Positions 9,594 through 21,486 are shown, counted from the first letter of the stretch. The stretch: DNA of 64,000 bases from Simmondsia chinensis (GCA_018398585.1 JAGTTD010000018.1:5463501-5527500); one strand, 5' to 3'. Notes: generated by a model not told the origin, from the sequence alone. Made by a program: numbers and translations.

Positions 9594-12500
9594 CTGCAAT
9601 ATGTTAAAATCACCATCACTACAATATGATCATAGCCAATTTATTTTTATTATTCCGTCCAATAATATCGTTTCGATAAACTCGCTCCCCTTGAAAAGAA
9701 TTATACATATCACAATAGCATCATGGCTGTGATACCGTAGAAATGGGTGTCTCGGAGGTTACATTGTGGAACATAAATTACTTTTAGGCTCCGTCTGGTC
9801 AAAGAAAGGCGTTTTCTTCATGTAAAAATTTTCCTCAACAAAGATTTTCAGCTATTAGTAGATTTCCCACCAAATTTTCTTAATACTTGGTTAAGGGGAA
9901 AAAACAAATAAAATATTACGCATATTTATTTTGGACTCAATTACAAAAACACACCTAGTGTAACAGCCAATTGCATGGTACAACATGACAACAACCACAA
10001 GATCCATCATGCAACAATAATTATATTACTTAACGATTTTGAGCTAGTTGTGACACTACATGATGTAACTTGTTCTAATAATGTCCACAGAATTGCAACA
10101 CACAAAACACCAAATCGCTATTCAATTCCATGCCCTCTACCTTTTCCTTCATATAAACACCTTCCCCCCCCCCCAAAAGAAGGAAACACAAGCCACCAAC
10201 AATGAGACCAGGACCCTTTTTTTTTTTTTTTTTGTTGGGTCAGGTAAGCAAACTAGAGATTGGAACCTAAGACCTCTTGTCCTAACATCGGCCTAGAAAA
10301 AGGTCCAAATGCCAAACTAGGAATCAAATCATATAATAACTGATTCATCCAGTCTTGGACCAACTTATCTGATTTGGTCTAGGTTCTGGTCCAAAATGGT
10401 ATTTTACCACTTGGAGAATGTTCAGTCTCATCCCGGATGGTATTAGATGTATTGGACTAAACACCAATAAAGGTCCGGTCCCCAGTCTGGTCTAGGCCCT
10501 AGCCTCAGGCTTGATTGTATTTTACCATTATACTAAGGCTCCAATCTCTATTAGGACCATGGTTGTTAAACTCTTGATCCAGAACTTAGAATCTTACGAT
10601 TCCATGATCCCACATTTATCAGTTGATCCCAATTCAAAGTAGAATCTTGATTTTATGGAATCTTACGATCCACTAAGTTTAAATGAAACTAACAGATAGG
10701 CTCATGATACCATTTACGATTCTACCGATCCTGTCTCAATCCTATCAAGGCATATAGATAAAAAGGTGAAAAGCAAGAATTTTAGCGTATATTGTAAATG
10801 AATAACTTTATTTTTCGATAAATTGCGATGAAATCGCCAAACAAGCTGGCCACTCGCTACGCGAGGCCTAAATCAACCACACGGGGACCAAAAACATCCA
10901 ACACAATACAAGAAAATAGGAACCGAAAAAAAAATGAAGTTAAATTTGTATACTCTCAAGACACTTAAAATAAACTTAGTTTAAGCTATAACCTTAAATT
11001 AGCTAAAATAAAGCCTGATTAGCAACGGTCCTCAGGTTGGGGGTCTTCGAAAACAGCCCCCCTTCAAGGTAGCACCCTAAAGGGGGAAGGCTGCGTACAT
11101 CCACCCCCAGACCCTACATATGCAGGAGCCCTTGTGGCACTGGGACTGTTGTTGTTGTTGTAAAGCCTGATTAGCAAAGCATCATCTTGAAAGCTCTCAT
11201 GATCATTTTTGAGCATTGAAAGACACATATATGTTACATAATAATCTATAATTTTATATGGTTACATTTCTTGTATACACCCTGTTAAAGGATGGTCGGT
11301 CTTATACGATAAGTCAGTGAACTAAGTAATTAATTTTAATACTGAAAATAATTACATTTAGTAGAATCTTTCAATTCTCGAGTCAATCCTATGATCCTGA
11401 TTCTAAAAGTCTCAAACAATCCTAGATAGAATACCTAGTATAAGAACCTTGGTTAGGACCAGTACGCGAGATATATCCTCTATCCTTTTTTCATGAATAG
11501 AATTAAGCATGGAAGTAAAGTAAAGAAAAAGAAATCCTACATTACGTGGATTGTTGTTGACGATGTCAACTGCAGCTTGATTGCTAAGGTGTTCCCACAA
11601 GCCATCTGAAGCGAAGATGAGAAACTGGTCTTCAGGATGAAGCTTTCGCGCATATATCGATGGCTCGGCCTTAAGAATTGGCTTATCGAAGGGTGCAGGT
11701 ATTCTGAACTTAGGCAGCAATGGCTCTCTGTTGAACTCAGCCCTCTTGAGATAAGCATCGCCTATAGATCTCGAGACCTGCAGGAATATAAACTGTTAAT
11801 TAATGAAGGCAATCTTGAGGCACCACACATAAGATGACAAAAACTTTCAATAAATACCCAGGCAACTACTTGGACTCGTGTACTGGGGTTTGGGTAAGAG
11901 TAAACAAACCTGAGGGTCTAAACCTCCCAAATCTAGGGCTTGCTTGATGTCATATTTTGTTTATACTATTTGGTTTTTAAGAAGTTAAAAACCAGATTTT
12001 GAAAAGAATTTTTCCTGTGTTTGGTTCTTGTTTTCAATTTCCACTCAGAATGGAAAAAACTGAAAACAAAAAATCAGAAACAAGAAAAAATCAGTTTCAA
12101 AACATGATTTTTAGTTTATAGAAAACCAAAAACTGTAAATAGAAAACTAAAGTAAACCGGCCCTAAAGTTTCAGAAGAGGGAAAACGGCTCAAAAACGTC
12201 TTGTTATATTTTCATATCAAAAAATTATACTAAACCAAAACAATGAGGAAAATGCAATGCAATTATAATAGTAGAGATTTGTGAAGATCACAATATGGTT
12301 GAAGATGATTGTAGCGTATCCCACTACATTTTTTGTGTTCGAAACAAATTCGATACCCATATGGATGGAGTGGTGTCATGTCGACCCTGGTACTTCACCT
12401 GAACAGTAAAGGCCAAAATATATGCGACTGAGGCTCGAACATTTGCAAGTTGGTTATCTAGCAATGAAACAAATCTGGCAATATGCCTCTGTATATTCCT

Positions 12501-15500
12501 AACTTATATCACTCAACACAACGATAAGAAAGCATTTATGTGAATGGAGATGGAAGATTCGTGCAGCCAACTATGTTATAGAGACTCAAGTATCAGAGTT
12601 GGGCACAAGTGTAAAGATTCAGACTCGATTATTTTATATGATTTTTTACGTTTTTGATCTACTTGGAAGTGCCATCTAATGCCAAGAGTCACAGCAGCAT
12701 CCGAGTCCTTATCTAACACACATTTATGACGAAATAGAGAGTATTTTTTCGAAACTGGACACATCTACGTGTCGAGGTCAACCTCGTTTATTTTCTAAGT
12801 TGTGGTTTTCGTCTGATTGGAAGGGCTGAGTATCATAAAAACATCCATACTCCTACCTAACACAGGTACTTTAGGATGAAATAGAAAGCCAAAGTACCTA
12901 TGGTAGCCAATCTTACGTTTAGTGGGGCTTAAAGATTTGATGATGATGCTAATCATGCTTACGACAAGAAAGCTTCAAGCATCATATAAGGTAGGAGAAT
13001 AGCATTTTGACGAATTCTCCAAAAGTCAGAAGTTCTGAATTCTATTGTTGGGATCCTAGTTTTCTTTCGCTTGCTTTGACGTCTCCTTTATTGAGATAGC
13101 TTGATATAAAGAGAAATCAAGGATCTGAATAAACCAGAGACTTGTTTAAACATTAACCAAATGATAACACAGGAAAATTCAGGGGATGTAATAATCCAAC
13201 AGCCACCATGGAATTACATACAATGTGGTTCGCGGTTGCCGTATCATCAAAGCGGCATAAGAGAGGATGTTAACTAACTGGCCGCAACAATCTCATTGGG
13301 TTTTCTTCAAATGGAAATCATGTTGTTTTTAAGCCTTATTTTTTGCCAAAAAAGGAATGAGTGGCCATACAATCTTTAATTTATAGTTTTTAACACGTCA
13401 ACACATTTATAAATATGTTTTTTTTTTTTTTGAATAAATACAGTATATATGCATCATAGATTCCAGACCTTGCTTATGCGGCCTCCTGTTGTTGTTGATA
13501 TATGCATCATAGATGTATGCATTATAATCACAAAGGTACTTTTATATAACAGCCAATTGAGTAACTAGCTCATCATATTAACTTTTACTTAATTTCTTGC
13601 AACTAACCAAAGACCAGCCGCAGAAAAGCAAAAAAATTTCTAAACCTCATCAGCCTCTCTATGGCAATGCAACAAAATGGGATTTCTTCTTTCTCAACAT
13701 CCCGACAATGTGTGGAACAACCATATCAATTTCTAGGGTTTTATATTATGGTTATGATTCTACAACATATGTCATAAAGAACTTAAGTTTGGGAAGACAA
13801 TAGTGGTTCGATAAAATTGTATTTTCTATATTTTTGAAATGAACCAAAAGACGAGAACAATGACTAACTTCATAGACTATAATGAATATCCAACCAATTG
13901 CTTAAGGTCCCTAATTTGTTAAGGGGCCTTTCAAAATCGATTATGTATTATGAGTTTGCTTCTACCGTATATCATCATTCATAATTGGATGACTAAGTCA
14001 AGGACAATCTCTACATAAAAGTTAAGGACAATCTATACATAATATTACAAATGTATATTCACACATGTAATAAAAAGAACCAAGATATTACAACAACAAC
14101 AATAACAACAACAAATCCAGTACGCAACCTTACTCCTTTGGGGTGTCACCCTCAAGGGAGGATGTGTCCGGGGACCCCCAACTTGAGCAGCATAAAAGCA
14201 TACGAGCATCTAAGCTTGGAGCATAAGAGCATAAAAACAACAGCACAGAGCAAGCAAATGGAGAGCAAAAGGCAGCAAAAGGTAATAAAACAGCTCCCGC
14301 CATATTAAGGTAAATCAAACAAGCATACATAAGCGTAGGGCCACTAATGTTACCTAAATTATGCTCCTCGATTCTAAACTGCACATCAGCTACTCCTATA
14401 CTAGCCCTCCACTGAGCTCTATCTAATGCCATTTCCTCATGTAGGTTTTGGTGGGTGAGGTCATGTCGGATCGTCTCCATCCATTCTTTGGCCTGCCTCT
14501 CTCTCTCCTCCGATTATAGTATGGAGTTGTTCGCATCTCCTGACAAAGGCAACGGTCGGTCTCCTCCTAACATGCCCAAACCACCGCAAACGTTGCTCCC
14601 TCAATTTATCCTCGATCGGAGCCAAACCGAGATATTAGATAGTGTTATAATATAACTGGATTATTCTATACGTGGTTAAGTTGACTTAGACTTCCTATTA
14701 TAGAAAAACGGCCCACCAATTAAAACTTGCTTTGAGCGCCTAAAATCTTGGGACCGGCCCTATAAGTAACCATCTATTCCTAAACAACCAAAGAAAGGAC
14801 ACAAATTTGAACCCTCTTCATACAAACTTCTTGATGGAGAGCCTAGGAAAACTGGGAAAACCAATTCCCATAGGTAGAGCGACACTTTATCAAGAGTTAG
14901 AATTTTTTTAGATTTTATTCAAGCCATATTTCATCTTATTTATCGAACTATTTGGGTTCTATCATATTAGGATTTCTTTTCCTAGTAGGACTCTAGTCTT
15001 AACAATACAATGACCAATGTAATCAAATTCCTCAAAGACAAATGTCGAGAATGATTCTGCATTTCTTTAGTACAGGAATGCTTAAAATTAAACATGGAAC
15101 TGTTTAGTGCTTGGCTGCACATCTAACCTCTCAACCTTTCTTTAAGCATATAGATGAGCAACCAATTAGACGTAGACTCTGTTTGGAACATGTAATTGGA
15201 ATTGGACTGTGGAATTGCAATTCCAATTCCAATTCTAATGGAGTTCAAATTCCTTTATTTCGTTCATCGAAGGAACTGGAGGTCGAAATTATAATTAAAT
15301 AATGATTCGAATCATCACGGATTTTCGGTCAATTAAGTTGAAGTATTTTGAATTTTAAATCAACTACGGTTAGATTTTGGTCGGAGCAGTTCACACTGCG
15401 TTCAAGTTATTATGGTCCGGGCGATTCACTTTGAGTTCGAGTTATTCGAGTTTTGAGTCAAATCGGGTCAAGTATCGGGTCGGATTATTTAGTGTTCAAG

Positions 15501-18365
15501 TTATTTCGGATTTTCAATTAATCGGGTTCGGTCATTTCAGGATTCAAACGAGTTATGATCAGGTTTGAGTTCATTTAGGTCATTACAAGCTCGAGTTATC
15601 TTAGTTTTGGCACAAATGAGTTGAATCATTTTAAATTCCGAGTCATCTGAGCCTGAGTTTGAGATAGGTCGGGTCATTTCGGGTATGGGTTGTATTAAGT
15701 TTTGGGTCAATTTGGTCCGGTCATTTCCACTTCGGCTCAGCTTGTTTACGTGACATTCAAGTTAAGTAGTTTCATTTCTAGATTTGAGTCATTTCGAGTT
15801 TTCAGTCAATTGGGTTGGGTCGCTTCGAACTTTGAACTAAGGTGATCTCAGCTATTTCAAGTTCAAGTCATTCAAGTTGGGTGACATCGAGATTCGGGTC
15901 AAATTTTAGGTTGTTTCTAAGTCTTTAGATTTTGAGTCATCTTGGATTTGGATTAATCAAGTAGAGTTATTTTGGGTTTTAGGTCAATGGAGTTCATTTG
16001 GAATTACAATTCCTTACCCCCACCCAAAGGAATTGGAGAATATGATTTTCAGTTAAAATCCAATTCCATATAATTGGGGTAGTGGAATTATAATTCCAAT
16101 TCCAGCAGGTGAGCCAAACAACAGAATTGGAATTTTGGGCCCCAATTCCAGCCTCAACTCCAATTTCAGGCTCCAATTCCATGCTCCACACACAGCCTTA
16201 CATATGTCTATAAATGAATTAGAACTTTTCAGAAAATTAACAGTTGCACAAGCCAGAAGAAAAAAAGTTCTAAAAAAAGACAGCAACCAAAAAACCTGTA
16301 AAATTTCTCATGTTACTCAAACTCGGGTATGAGAGTTGCATGCATATGTCTTGAGGTTAGATTCAACTAATTTCTAATTCAATGTTTTTGGTCTAATCTG
16401 AAGTGTCTAATATACCAATGTCCAAGGATCCTTCTCTAGTACAAGTAGCTAACAACAGAATAAAGAATTGAAGTAACTACAAAAAATTAAAACAAAATAT
16501 AATGAAAACAGCAAAGAATAAGGACATTTTACCTGTATAACCCCTTTCACGCGCCAAACTTTGTGTTTCAAAACAACAATTTGAGGATCATCTGGGTGAA
16601 GCAAGCGTAACTCCTCTCTCACCGACTCTTCGCTAGCATTGTGCTCTTGAGATAATTGAACAGCTTTCACGGTTCTCTCAACTTTATCTAATTTTCCTAA
16701 AACCGCTCGAGAATCCCCTGCATTTGCAATATAGAGAAACCCAGCACATACTATGCCAACCAAACAACAAGAACCTACAGAAGCAATTTGTGGTTTTTTC
16801 AACCATTGGTTCTTTACTAGAGAGAGAAATTCTTCTTCTGTAGCCAAGAATGCTTTAGTGATAACATCAGCTGACATTCCTTGATTCTCTGATGTAAACT
16901 CTGCACAACGAATAGCAATAAACTTAGTAAGCAAACCCATTAGAATGGCATTAAGCATTACATAATGTAACAGCCATTCTGTAACGAACAATCTCATAAT
17001 AATTATGTTACGATATCTCACTACTGCAATCCACCACATTACATAGGAAAACCTATTGCCACGCTGTGAATGTGACCATGATAGTGACCAACAACAACAA
17101 ACCCAGTGCCTCAAGGGCTCCCGCTAATGCAGGGTCTTGGCGCCCAGGGGGTATGAGATTGAGATGTACACAGCCTTACCCCTCCAGGATGCTACCCCAA
17201 AGGGAGTTTGTGTCCGATCATCACATAAAGATTGTTACATAATGAAACGAGCATAATGAAATGGATTTTTGAGCTAATAATTACACAATTACATGTTACG
17301 TAACCGTACATTTGCAACGGACTCTACCGTGCATATAACTTATATTTTACTTACTAAATATACTTATAAATGTGTTTAAAAGTTAAAAGCTATAAAAAGG
17401 TGTAAAAAATAATGATTGTATGCCATTCATTTAACTTTTGCAAACATAATTTAAAAGCAACTTATGGTCGCATTAAAGAAAACCAACATGATTGCCGCGA
17501 CCCATTAAACGTCCACAATACCCCACTTTTGTTGCATCATGACCATGACCGTTAAGGGCTTTGGTTAGATAATCACAACCACAACCCTAGTTTAAACCAT
17601 GCCCATTAGGTAAACAAAATAAAGATATTTTCAACTTATGCAATCAAAAAAGTAAGCAATAAGAGATGGAATGTCAATCATACCAAATTCTATGATGTGA
17701 AAAATTCTACAAAGTCATCCAGAATTCTTTCCTCCTATTCTGCAAAAGGAAGTGACAGCCTATTCTCACCAATAAACATTGGTTTAGGTATGAGAATCAG
17801 ACATGATTACATGTCCAAAGGTCAAACTCGGCTATTTTCTGAGAATTACCCACATAATATAGAGTGTCTACAGCGTCATGACAATGTCTAAATATCCTTA
17901 CCCTACACAAATACTAAAGGGCAGAATAGCAATGATCAGAGGACTACTGATACAGTATTTATGTCACAAAAGCTGCATTACGATGCAATCAAACAAGAAA
18001 TAGCATGCCTGTCATAATCTCGTCTAAAGAAATTGAGCAAAGCGCATACTCTTAACGTTGCTGAAGAGACGATCGCCTATGAAGCAAGAAGCTTCTGGAC
18101 CACCATGGCCATCATAAATCCCAACAAAGGTCCCCTGTGGGCCTGCCTCAATGAAGCTCAATGAACCTGACTCAAGTTGACTATGATCTTCTAGCAAATT
18201 ATTGGCCTGAACAACCGCCATAGAGAATTCCCCGTTAACATGATTTCCTGAATCTTTATGCCATAATAAACCTTTGGAGCGGCCATTTGCATCTCTGCTT
18301 CTAGTTGAGTTTTCACCTTCGACTGAAGGACTCCAACAAGGTGACACAATCCTCATAAAACTCAT
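9369..18365 (-). CDS. Protein phosphatase 2C, clade-D-like (four coding exons)
   Basis: Spliced minus-strand gene: exons 18365-18050, 16900-16533, 11777-11541 and 9593-9369 (316+368+237+225 = 1146 nt, 381 codons plus stop). All three introns are GT-AG and the phases join perfectly (a split Lys codon 106 between exons 1 and 2). PPM-family Ser/Thr phosphatase motifs are all present: [10 protein letters not shown] (metal-binding Asp85), YIANAGDSR (162-170), SRSIGD (230-235), ASDGLWE with Asp286, and HDDITV (344-349) with the metal-binding Asp pair. The N-terminal MxxIVSPCWxPSVEG and NGEFSMAV segments, and exon arrangement, resemble plant clade D PP2Cs, which in Arabidopsis dephosphorylate plasma-membrane H+-ATPase and are inhibited by SAUR proteins; that role here is inference. 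Length is normal for the family and no lesion was found, so it looks functional. Introns are 1149, 4755 and 1947 bp, swollen by insertions. Confidence 0.93.
10557..11452. mobile_element. TIR element in PP2C intron 3 (hAT-like, tentative)
   Basis: Left end CCATGGTTGTTAAAC and reverse complement of right end CCAAGGTTCTTATAC form an imperfect terminal repeat. The word ttaggacc occurs at 10551-10558 and 11453-11460; depending on where the ends are set the target duplication is 6 or 8 bp. No transposase. A SINE sits inside it. Confidence 0.5.
11026..11160 (+). repeat. Au/TS-like SINE with 17 bp target duplication
   Basis: 135 bp retroposon: GGTAGCACCCTAAAGG, AAGGCTGCGTACATC, CCAGACCCTAC, GGAGCCCTTGTGGCACTGGG and a (TTG)n tail, the 3' half typical of plant Au/TS SINEs. 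It is flanked by perfect copies of taaagcctgattagcaa (11009-11025 and 11161-11177). It lies in PP2C intron 3, in antisense to the gene. No clear pol III A box was seen, so it is probably 5' truncated. Confidence 0.85.
11541..11777 (-). CDS. PP2C exon 3
   Basis: Acceptor CCTGCAG|GTC at 11778/11777; donor AAT|GTAGGA at 11541/11540. Exactly 79 codons (229-307): [41 protein letters not shown] and DIVNNNPRN. Confidence 0.93.
11778..13444 (-). other. PP2C intron 2, 3' part, no further feature
   Basis: Intronic sequence without coding signal. Some reading frames exist but none has a recognisable domain. Confidence 0.6.
13445..13514 (+). repeat. 36 bp retroposon scrap with 17 bp target duplication
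   Basis: Bases 13462-13497 carry only the end of the SINE/LINE tail (ccagaccttgcttatgcgg...(TTG)n) between perfect copies of atatatgcatcatagat at 13445-13461 and 13498-13514. It is an extremely 5'-truncated target-primed insertion. Confidence 0.75.
14091..14624 (-). pseudogene. RTE-type LINE, 5'-truncated 3' end
   Basis: The minus strand encodes the C-terminus of a non-LTR retrotransposon: [17 protein letters not shown], a Cys-containing linker, [18 protein letters not shown] and [18 protein letters not shown], followed by a 3' UTR and the same GACACCCCAAAGGAGTAAGG ... (TTG)n tail as the SINEs here. Flanks aaccaagatatta (14078-14090) and aaccgagatatta (14625-14637) differ at one base and are its target duplication. 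It lies in PP2C intron 2, in the sense of the gene. All enzymatic domains are missing. Confidence 0.8.
14638..15172 (-). other. PP2C intron 2, unassigned middle part
   Basis: AT-rich intron sequence; no gene or repeat boundary recognised. Confidence 0.5.
15173..16200. mobile_element. AATTCC-rich TIR element with GGTCATTT-type internal repeats
   Basis: About 1 kb in PP2C intron 2. The ends (CTGTTTGGAACATG... and, reversed, CTGTGTGTGGAGCATG...) are inverted and rich in GGAATTGGAATT. The interior (15310-15990) is a run of diverged short units of the type GGGTCATTTCGAGTTTTGAG. The right 190 bp is matched in inverted orientation by 32868-33070. No transposase and no clear target duplication. Confidence 0.55.
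16533..16900 (-). CDS. PP2C exon 2
   Basis: Acceptor TGCAG|AG at 16901/16900; donor CAG|GTAAAA at 16533/16532. Encodes residues 106-228: [13 protein letters not shown], the core VGSCCLVGI and [12 protein letters not shown], then [16 protein letters not shown] and WRVKGVIQ. Ends in phase 0. The region upstream of it (16901-17114) is open in frame but is intron. Confidence 0.93.
17091..17215 (-). repeat. SINE/RTE tail copy in PP2C intron 1
   Basis: Minus orientation: (TTG)n complement (caacaacaacaaacc), then agtgcctcaagggctcccg, cagggtctt, acacagccttacccc and ctaccccaaaggga. Same tail as at 11026-11160. No target duplication was found, so its limits are approximate. Confidence 0.65.
17216..18049 (-). 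other. PP2C intron 1, remainder
   Basis: AT-rich intron sequence with no additional feature recognised. Confidence 0.6.
18050..18365 (-). CDS. PP2C exon 1 (start codon)
   Basis: ATG at 18365; a second ATG three codons later would also fit. Encodes residues 1-105 plus one base, including [29 protein letters not shown] and the DGHGG metal site. The donor is A|GTATGCG at 18050/18049. Confidence 0.93.
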
Positions 18366-20524
18366 GGTGATCGTGCCTTACATCTCTTAACCAAACGACC
18401 CAGCTATTGATCTATTCATCAAACCAAAACCAGCAACAATATTGAGCGGAAGATTCGATTTCTTTTTCTCTTCAGTTTCAAGAGTCACGCCACAATATTG
18501 ACAAACCAAATGCACATTAACTGACACCATTAATCTGTGTTTGCATATATGAATAAAATCAGTAAACATAGAAATAAGGGACACAAACAAAAAAAAGAAA
18601 GTATAATCAATATGTAATGAAAATGTCAGAGTGACATGTATAACTGCTCTACCCCTAAGCAGTCATTTATATTCTTCCGCACAAAAATATAGTTACTTCA
18701 ACTCTCCGTTCCCCCTAAAGTACAGATTGGAATTAACACTTAGACAATACAAATTAAACCAAAACAACATAAAGAATCTTAAAATAGTTGAGTCTGACCT
18801 GATGTGCCCGAATACCATACCAAGTCTAGGTAACATTGTACAAAGTAGAGTTTGCTAGTCATATATTGATCACTTGGGTTTATAGATGCTTTCTGATGCT
18901 AGAAGTTTATAAATAGAAATTTAGGAACTCCTTGTGGCTTAGGTTAAGCCATGATAAACCTTACACAATTGCAATACGACTTTTGGAAATTAAATAAAAT
19001 GCTGAATGCAAATACAGCATGAACTGGACATGACTTCTTAATTTCAATGGTTGGCTAACTTGACACCAATATCATAAATATTTTTTGGCAGGAAGACTAG
19101 GAGTGGAGATTTGAACCTAACACCTCTTTTGCTAAGGCCTCAATCTTGGTAGTGTTTTTACCACAAGATCAACACCTAATCGGCAACATGGATGTCAAAT
19201 GGCCCAGTGCCTAGTCAAAATTCAAACACAACTAAGTATCCACCTGGGTATATGCATCGCTCTCAAAGTTACCTTTAAGTTTATAGTGATGTAACCTCTG
19301 CTCAATCTCGGAAATCCTAGACAACAATAGCCACTGAAAATCAACAGTCAATTCAATGATGTTATCACTTAACACAACAGAGCTCCAATTTTATTCAAAT
19401 TTCACTTATTTTTCACCCCAATATCCGCACCACATCCCTTCACAAAAAATCTTAATCCCCAATTTACGTTATTTCAACAAAGTTCAGTACAGTTTCTATA
19501 AGCATACAATGGAGTAAACTTGCCTTGAGGGAGCAGCATACACTTGGAATTACAAAATCTGTAACTACACCCACTAACAAAACGGAACTGCAAATTGCAA
19601 CAATTTCTACACTAGGCGAGTTACTGGGAATGTAATAGAGACAGATATCTATCAATTTAGGATCATGAAGGTCAAATTGCCATCTTCCCGTCCACCTTAA
19701 AACAAGCATCACGAATGCAAAGCTATCACATAACCATTGTTGAGCTACCTTGGACTCAAGAGAGTTGGCAAGCAAGAGCCACATAGAAGTCAAAGCCCAG
19801 CTTGACCCAAAAGCTTAAACTATTAGGCATTGCACCCAACTCAAACATCACTATCCCTCCTACCATCATGAAGCTTTGTCCTTAACTCATGCAGAATCCC
19901 AACATTCTAACGTTCTTCAAACCGCCTCCCCCCCCCCCCCCCCCCCCAAAAAAAAAAAACAGCCAATGTGTCATTCTATTTTTCAAGAGTCTGTGCGTGG
20001 AACGATCACATGTCTTAAAACAACTTCTGATCAGGCTTTGATTGACCCATTCAAAGCACCCACATCTTCCCAACTGAACTTTAATCCCTTCAATTGAGAG
20101 ACTTGTTGGACTTTAGTTGGGAGATTGTTTCTTAACTGCCGAGATTAATGTGAAGGTTTGTGTCAATCTAGGTCTCTTTGGTTGGCCATACTCACAGGGT
20201 TGGATATCTCACAAGTATAGCAAAAGGAGAAGAGTCGGAGGCTTCTCTCTATTCCCTGAACTATTATACAAATAAGGCTTATAAATTGTTGTTTTGTTGG
20301 TGAAAATGTGCACAGGCTACAGGAAAACCATGTAATTCAATGTCACTCTTGCCTCTTACCCTTTTTTCTACTCTAGCTAACTCAATTTAAGGTCCCAGTA
20401 CATGACAACATCTCCTAACTATCATCACTAGAGAGGCTTACATTATTTGCCACAAACAACTAACCATTCCACTGCCATGTGCACGACATCACATGAGCCA
20501 TGACTTAGCAGTGGCTGTGTTCAA
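18366..20524 (-). other. PP2C 5' leader and probable leader intron
   Basis: No coding signal on either strand. The short stretch directly upstream of the ATG (18366-18410) is probably 5' UTR; the rest may be a leader intron with an acceptor near 18410. A homopolymer block C20A12 lies at 19928-19959. A word shared with 10240-10290 (gattggaacctaagacctctt type, 19105-19135) marks another diverged repeat. Confidence 0.35.
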
Positions 20525-21076
20525 TGTCACGAAAGTGGTGTCATGCACTGGGATGCGCATGTCCCGCGCTGGGTTGCGCTTGGGTGCGCATGGCTTGCGC
20601 CTGGGTGCGCATCTGTGACAGTGTCATGACAATGTCAGGGTCCATGTGTTCCTCGTCCCAGTCCCGTGTCTGTGCAGCGTCTGTCAATGCACGTAGAGTC
20701 ACAGCCGGTCCCTAAGCTAGCAACGCACTCCCCTGCCTGTCACCGTCTTCAACTCACAGCCAGGTCACACAAGCAGTCCCTGGTCTACCAGCCACCAAAT
20801 CTGGCAGCACAACAATAGTACAGTCCTATTTTGGAATTATCCTATATTTTCCTGATTTTTCTTAAATATTCAGATATTTTCTTTTTTGATTATTACTTGT
20901 AATTTTGAGCAATAAATAGTGGGTTGTAAGAAGGGTTTTGTCATTCAATGAAAATACTATCACCTATTTCTCTCTCTCGTCGCTCAATATCTCTATTCTC
21001 TTCTCATCTCTAGCTTTCTTCTTCTTTACCTCACCTAAACCCTAGTCTCGTGTGTCACGAATCAAGGTTCGTGACA
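20525..21076 (+). repeat. Probable solo LTR
   Basis: 552 bp bounded by TGTCACGAA and its exact reverse complement TTCGTGACA. Inside, in plus orientation, is a GC-rich block of GCGCATG-type tandem units (20545-20610), an AATAAATAG box, and a CT-rich stretch like an R-U5 region (20980-21050). No primer site follows and flanking 5-mers do not match, so it is an old solo LTR or a truncated element. Confidence 0.5.
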
Positions 21077-21486
21077 TCCACACGTCACTAAAACATCGCA
21101 TTCAAGGCCAAAACCCAAGCCTCATGCTCTGACACCACTATCAGGCCACATTCAGAACAACAGAGTTTGCAGAGCCACATACAAGTTACATAAACTCATC
21201 ACTTTCTCCTCCTACTACCATTATCGAATTCTTCTTAGGGATTTATAGCTAACAAAGAATGCACCTTATTGTATGCCAAATACAAATGGCAAAAAGTCAT
21301 TGACTTAAAGACAATTAATAAATTTGATAGTGTCGTTATTCCAATAAACTGTTATTACGAGAATATTTCACAAAATTGCTCTGATATTAACATTTTTGCC
21401 CTAGCATTAACTTTACCCATTAACTACTGCTTTTTGTAACCAACAAATTTTCTACACCATCATGTAAATATTCTTCCTTCTTTCCT
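21077..21486. other. Spacer with isolated primer-site-like word
   Basis: Contains gctctgacaccactat (about 21127-21142), the complement of a Met-tRNA-type primer site TGGTGTCAGAGC, but no LTR could be joined to it. Otherwise nothing recognised. Confidence 0.35.

Noticed and set aside
15310..15990. CRISPR-like or satellite array
   Set aside because: Units are short, strongly diverged and without spacers; they belong to the interior of a TIR element.
16533..17114. Longer 221-codon frame around PP2C exon 2
   Set aside because: Only 16533-16900 fits the family and has splice sites; the rest is intron read-through.
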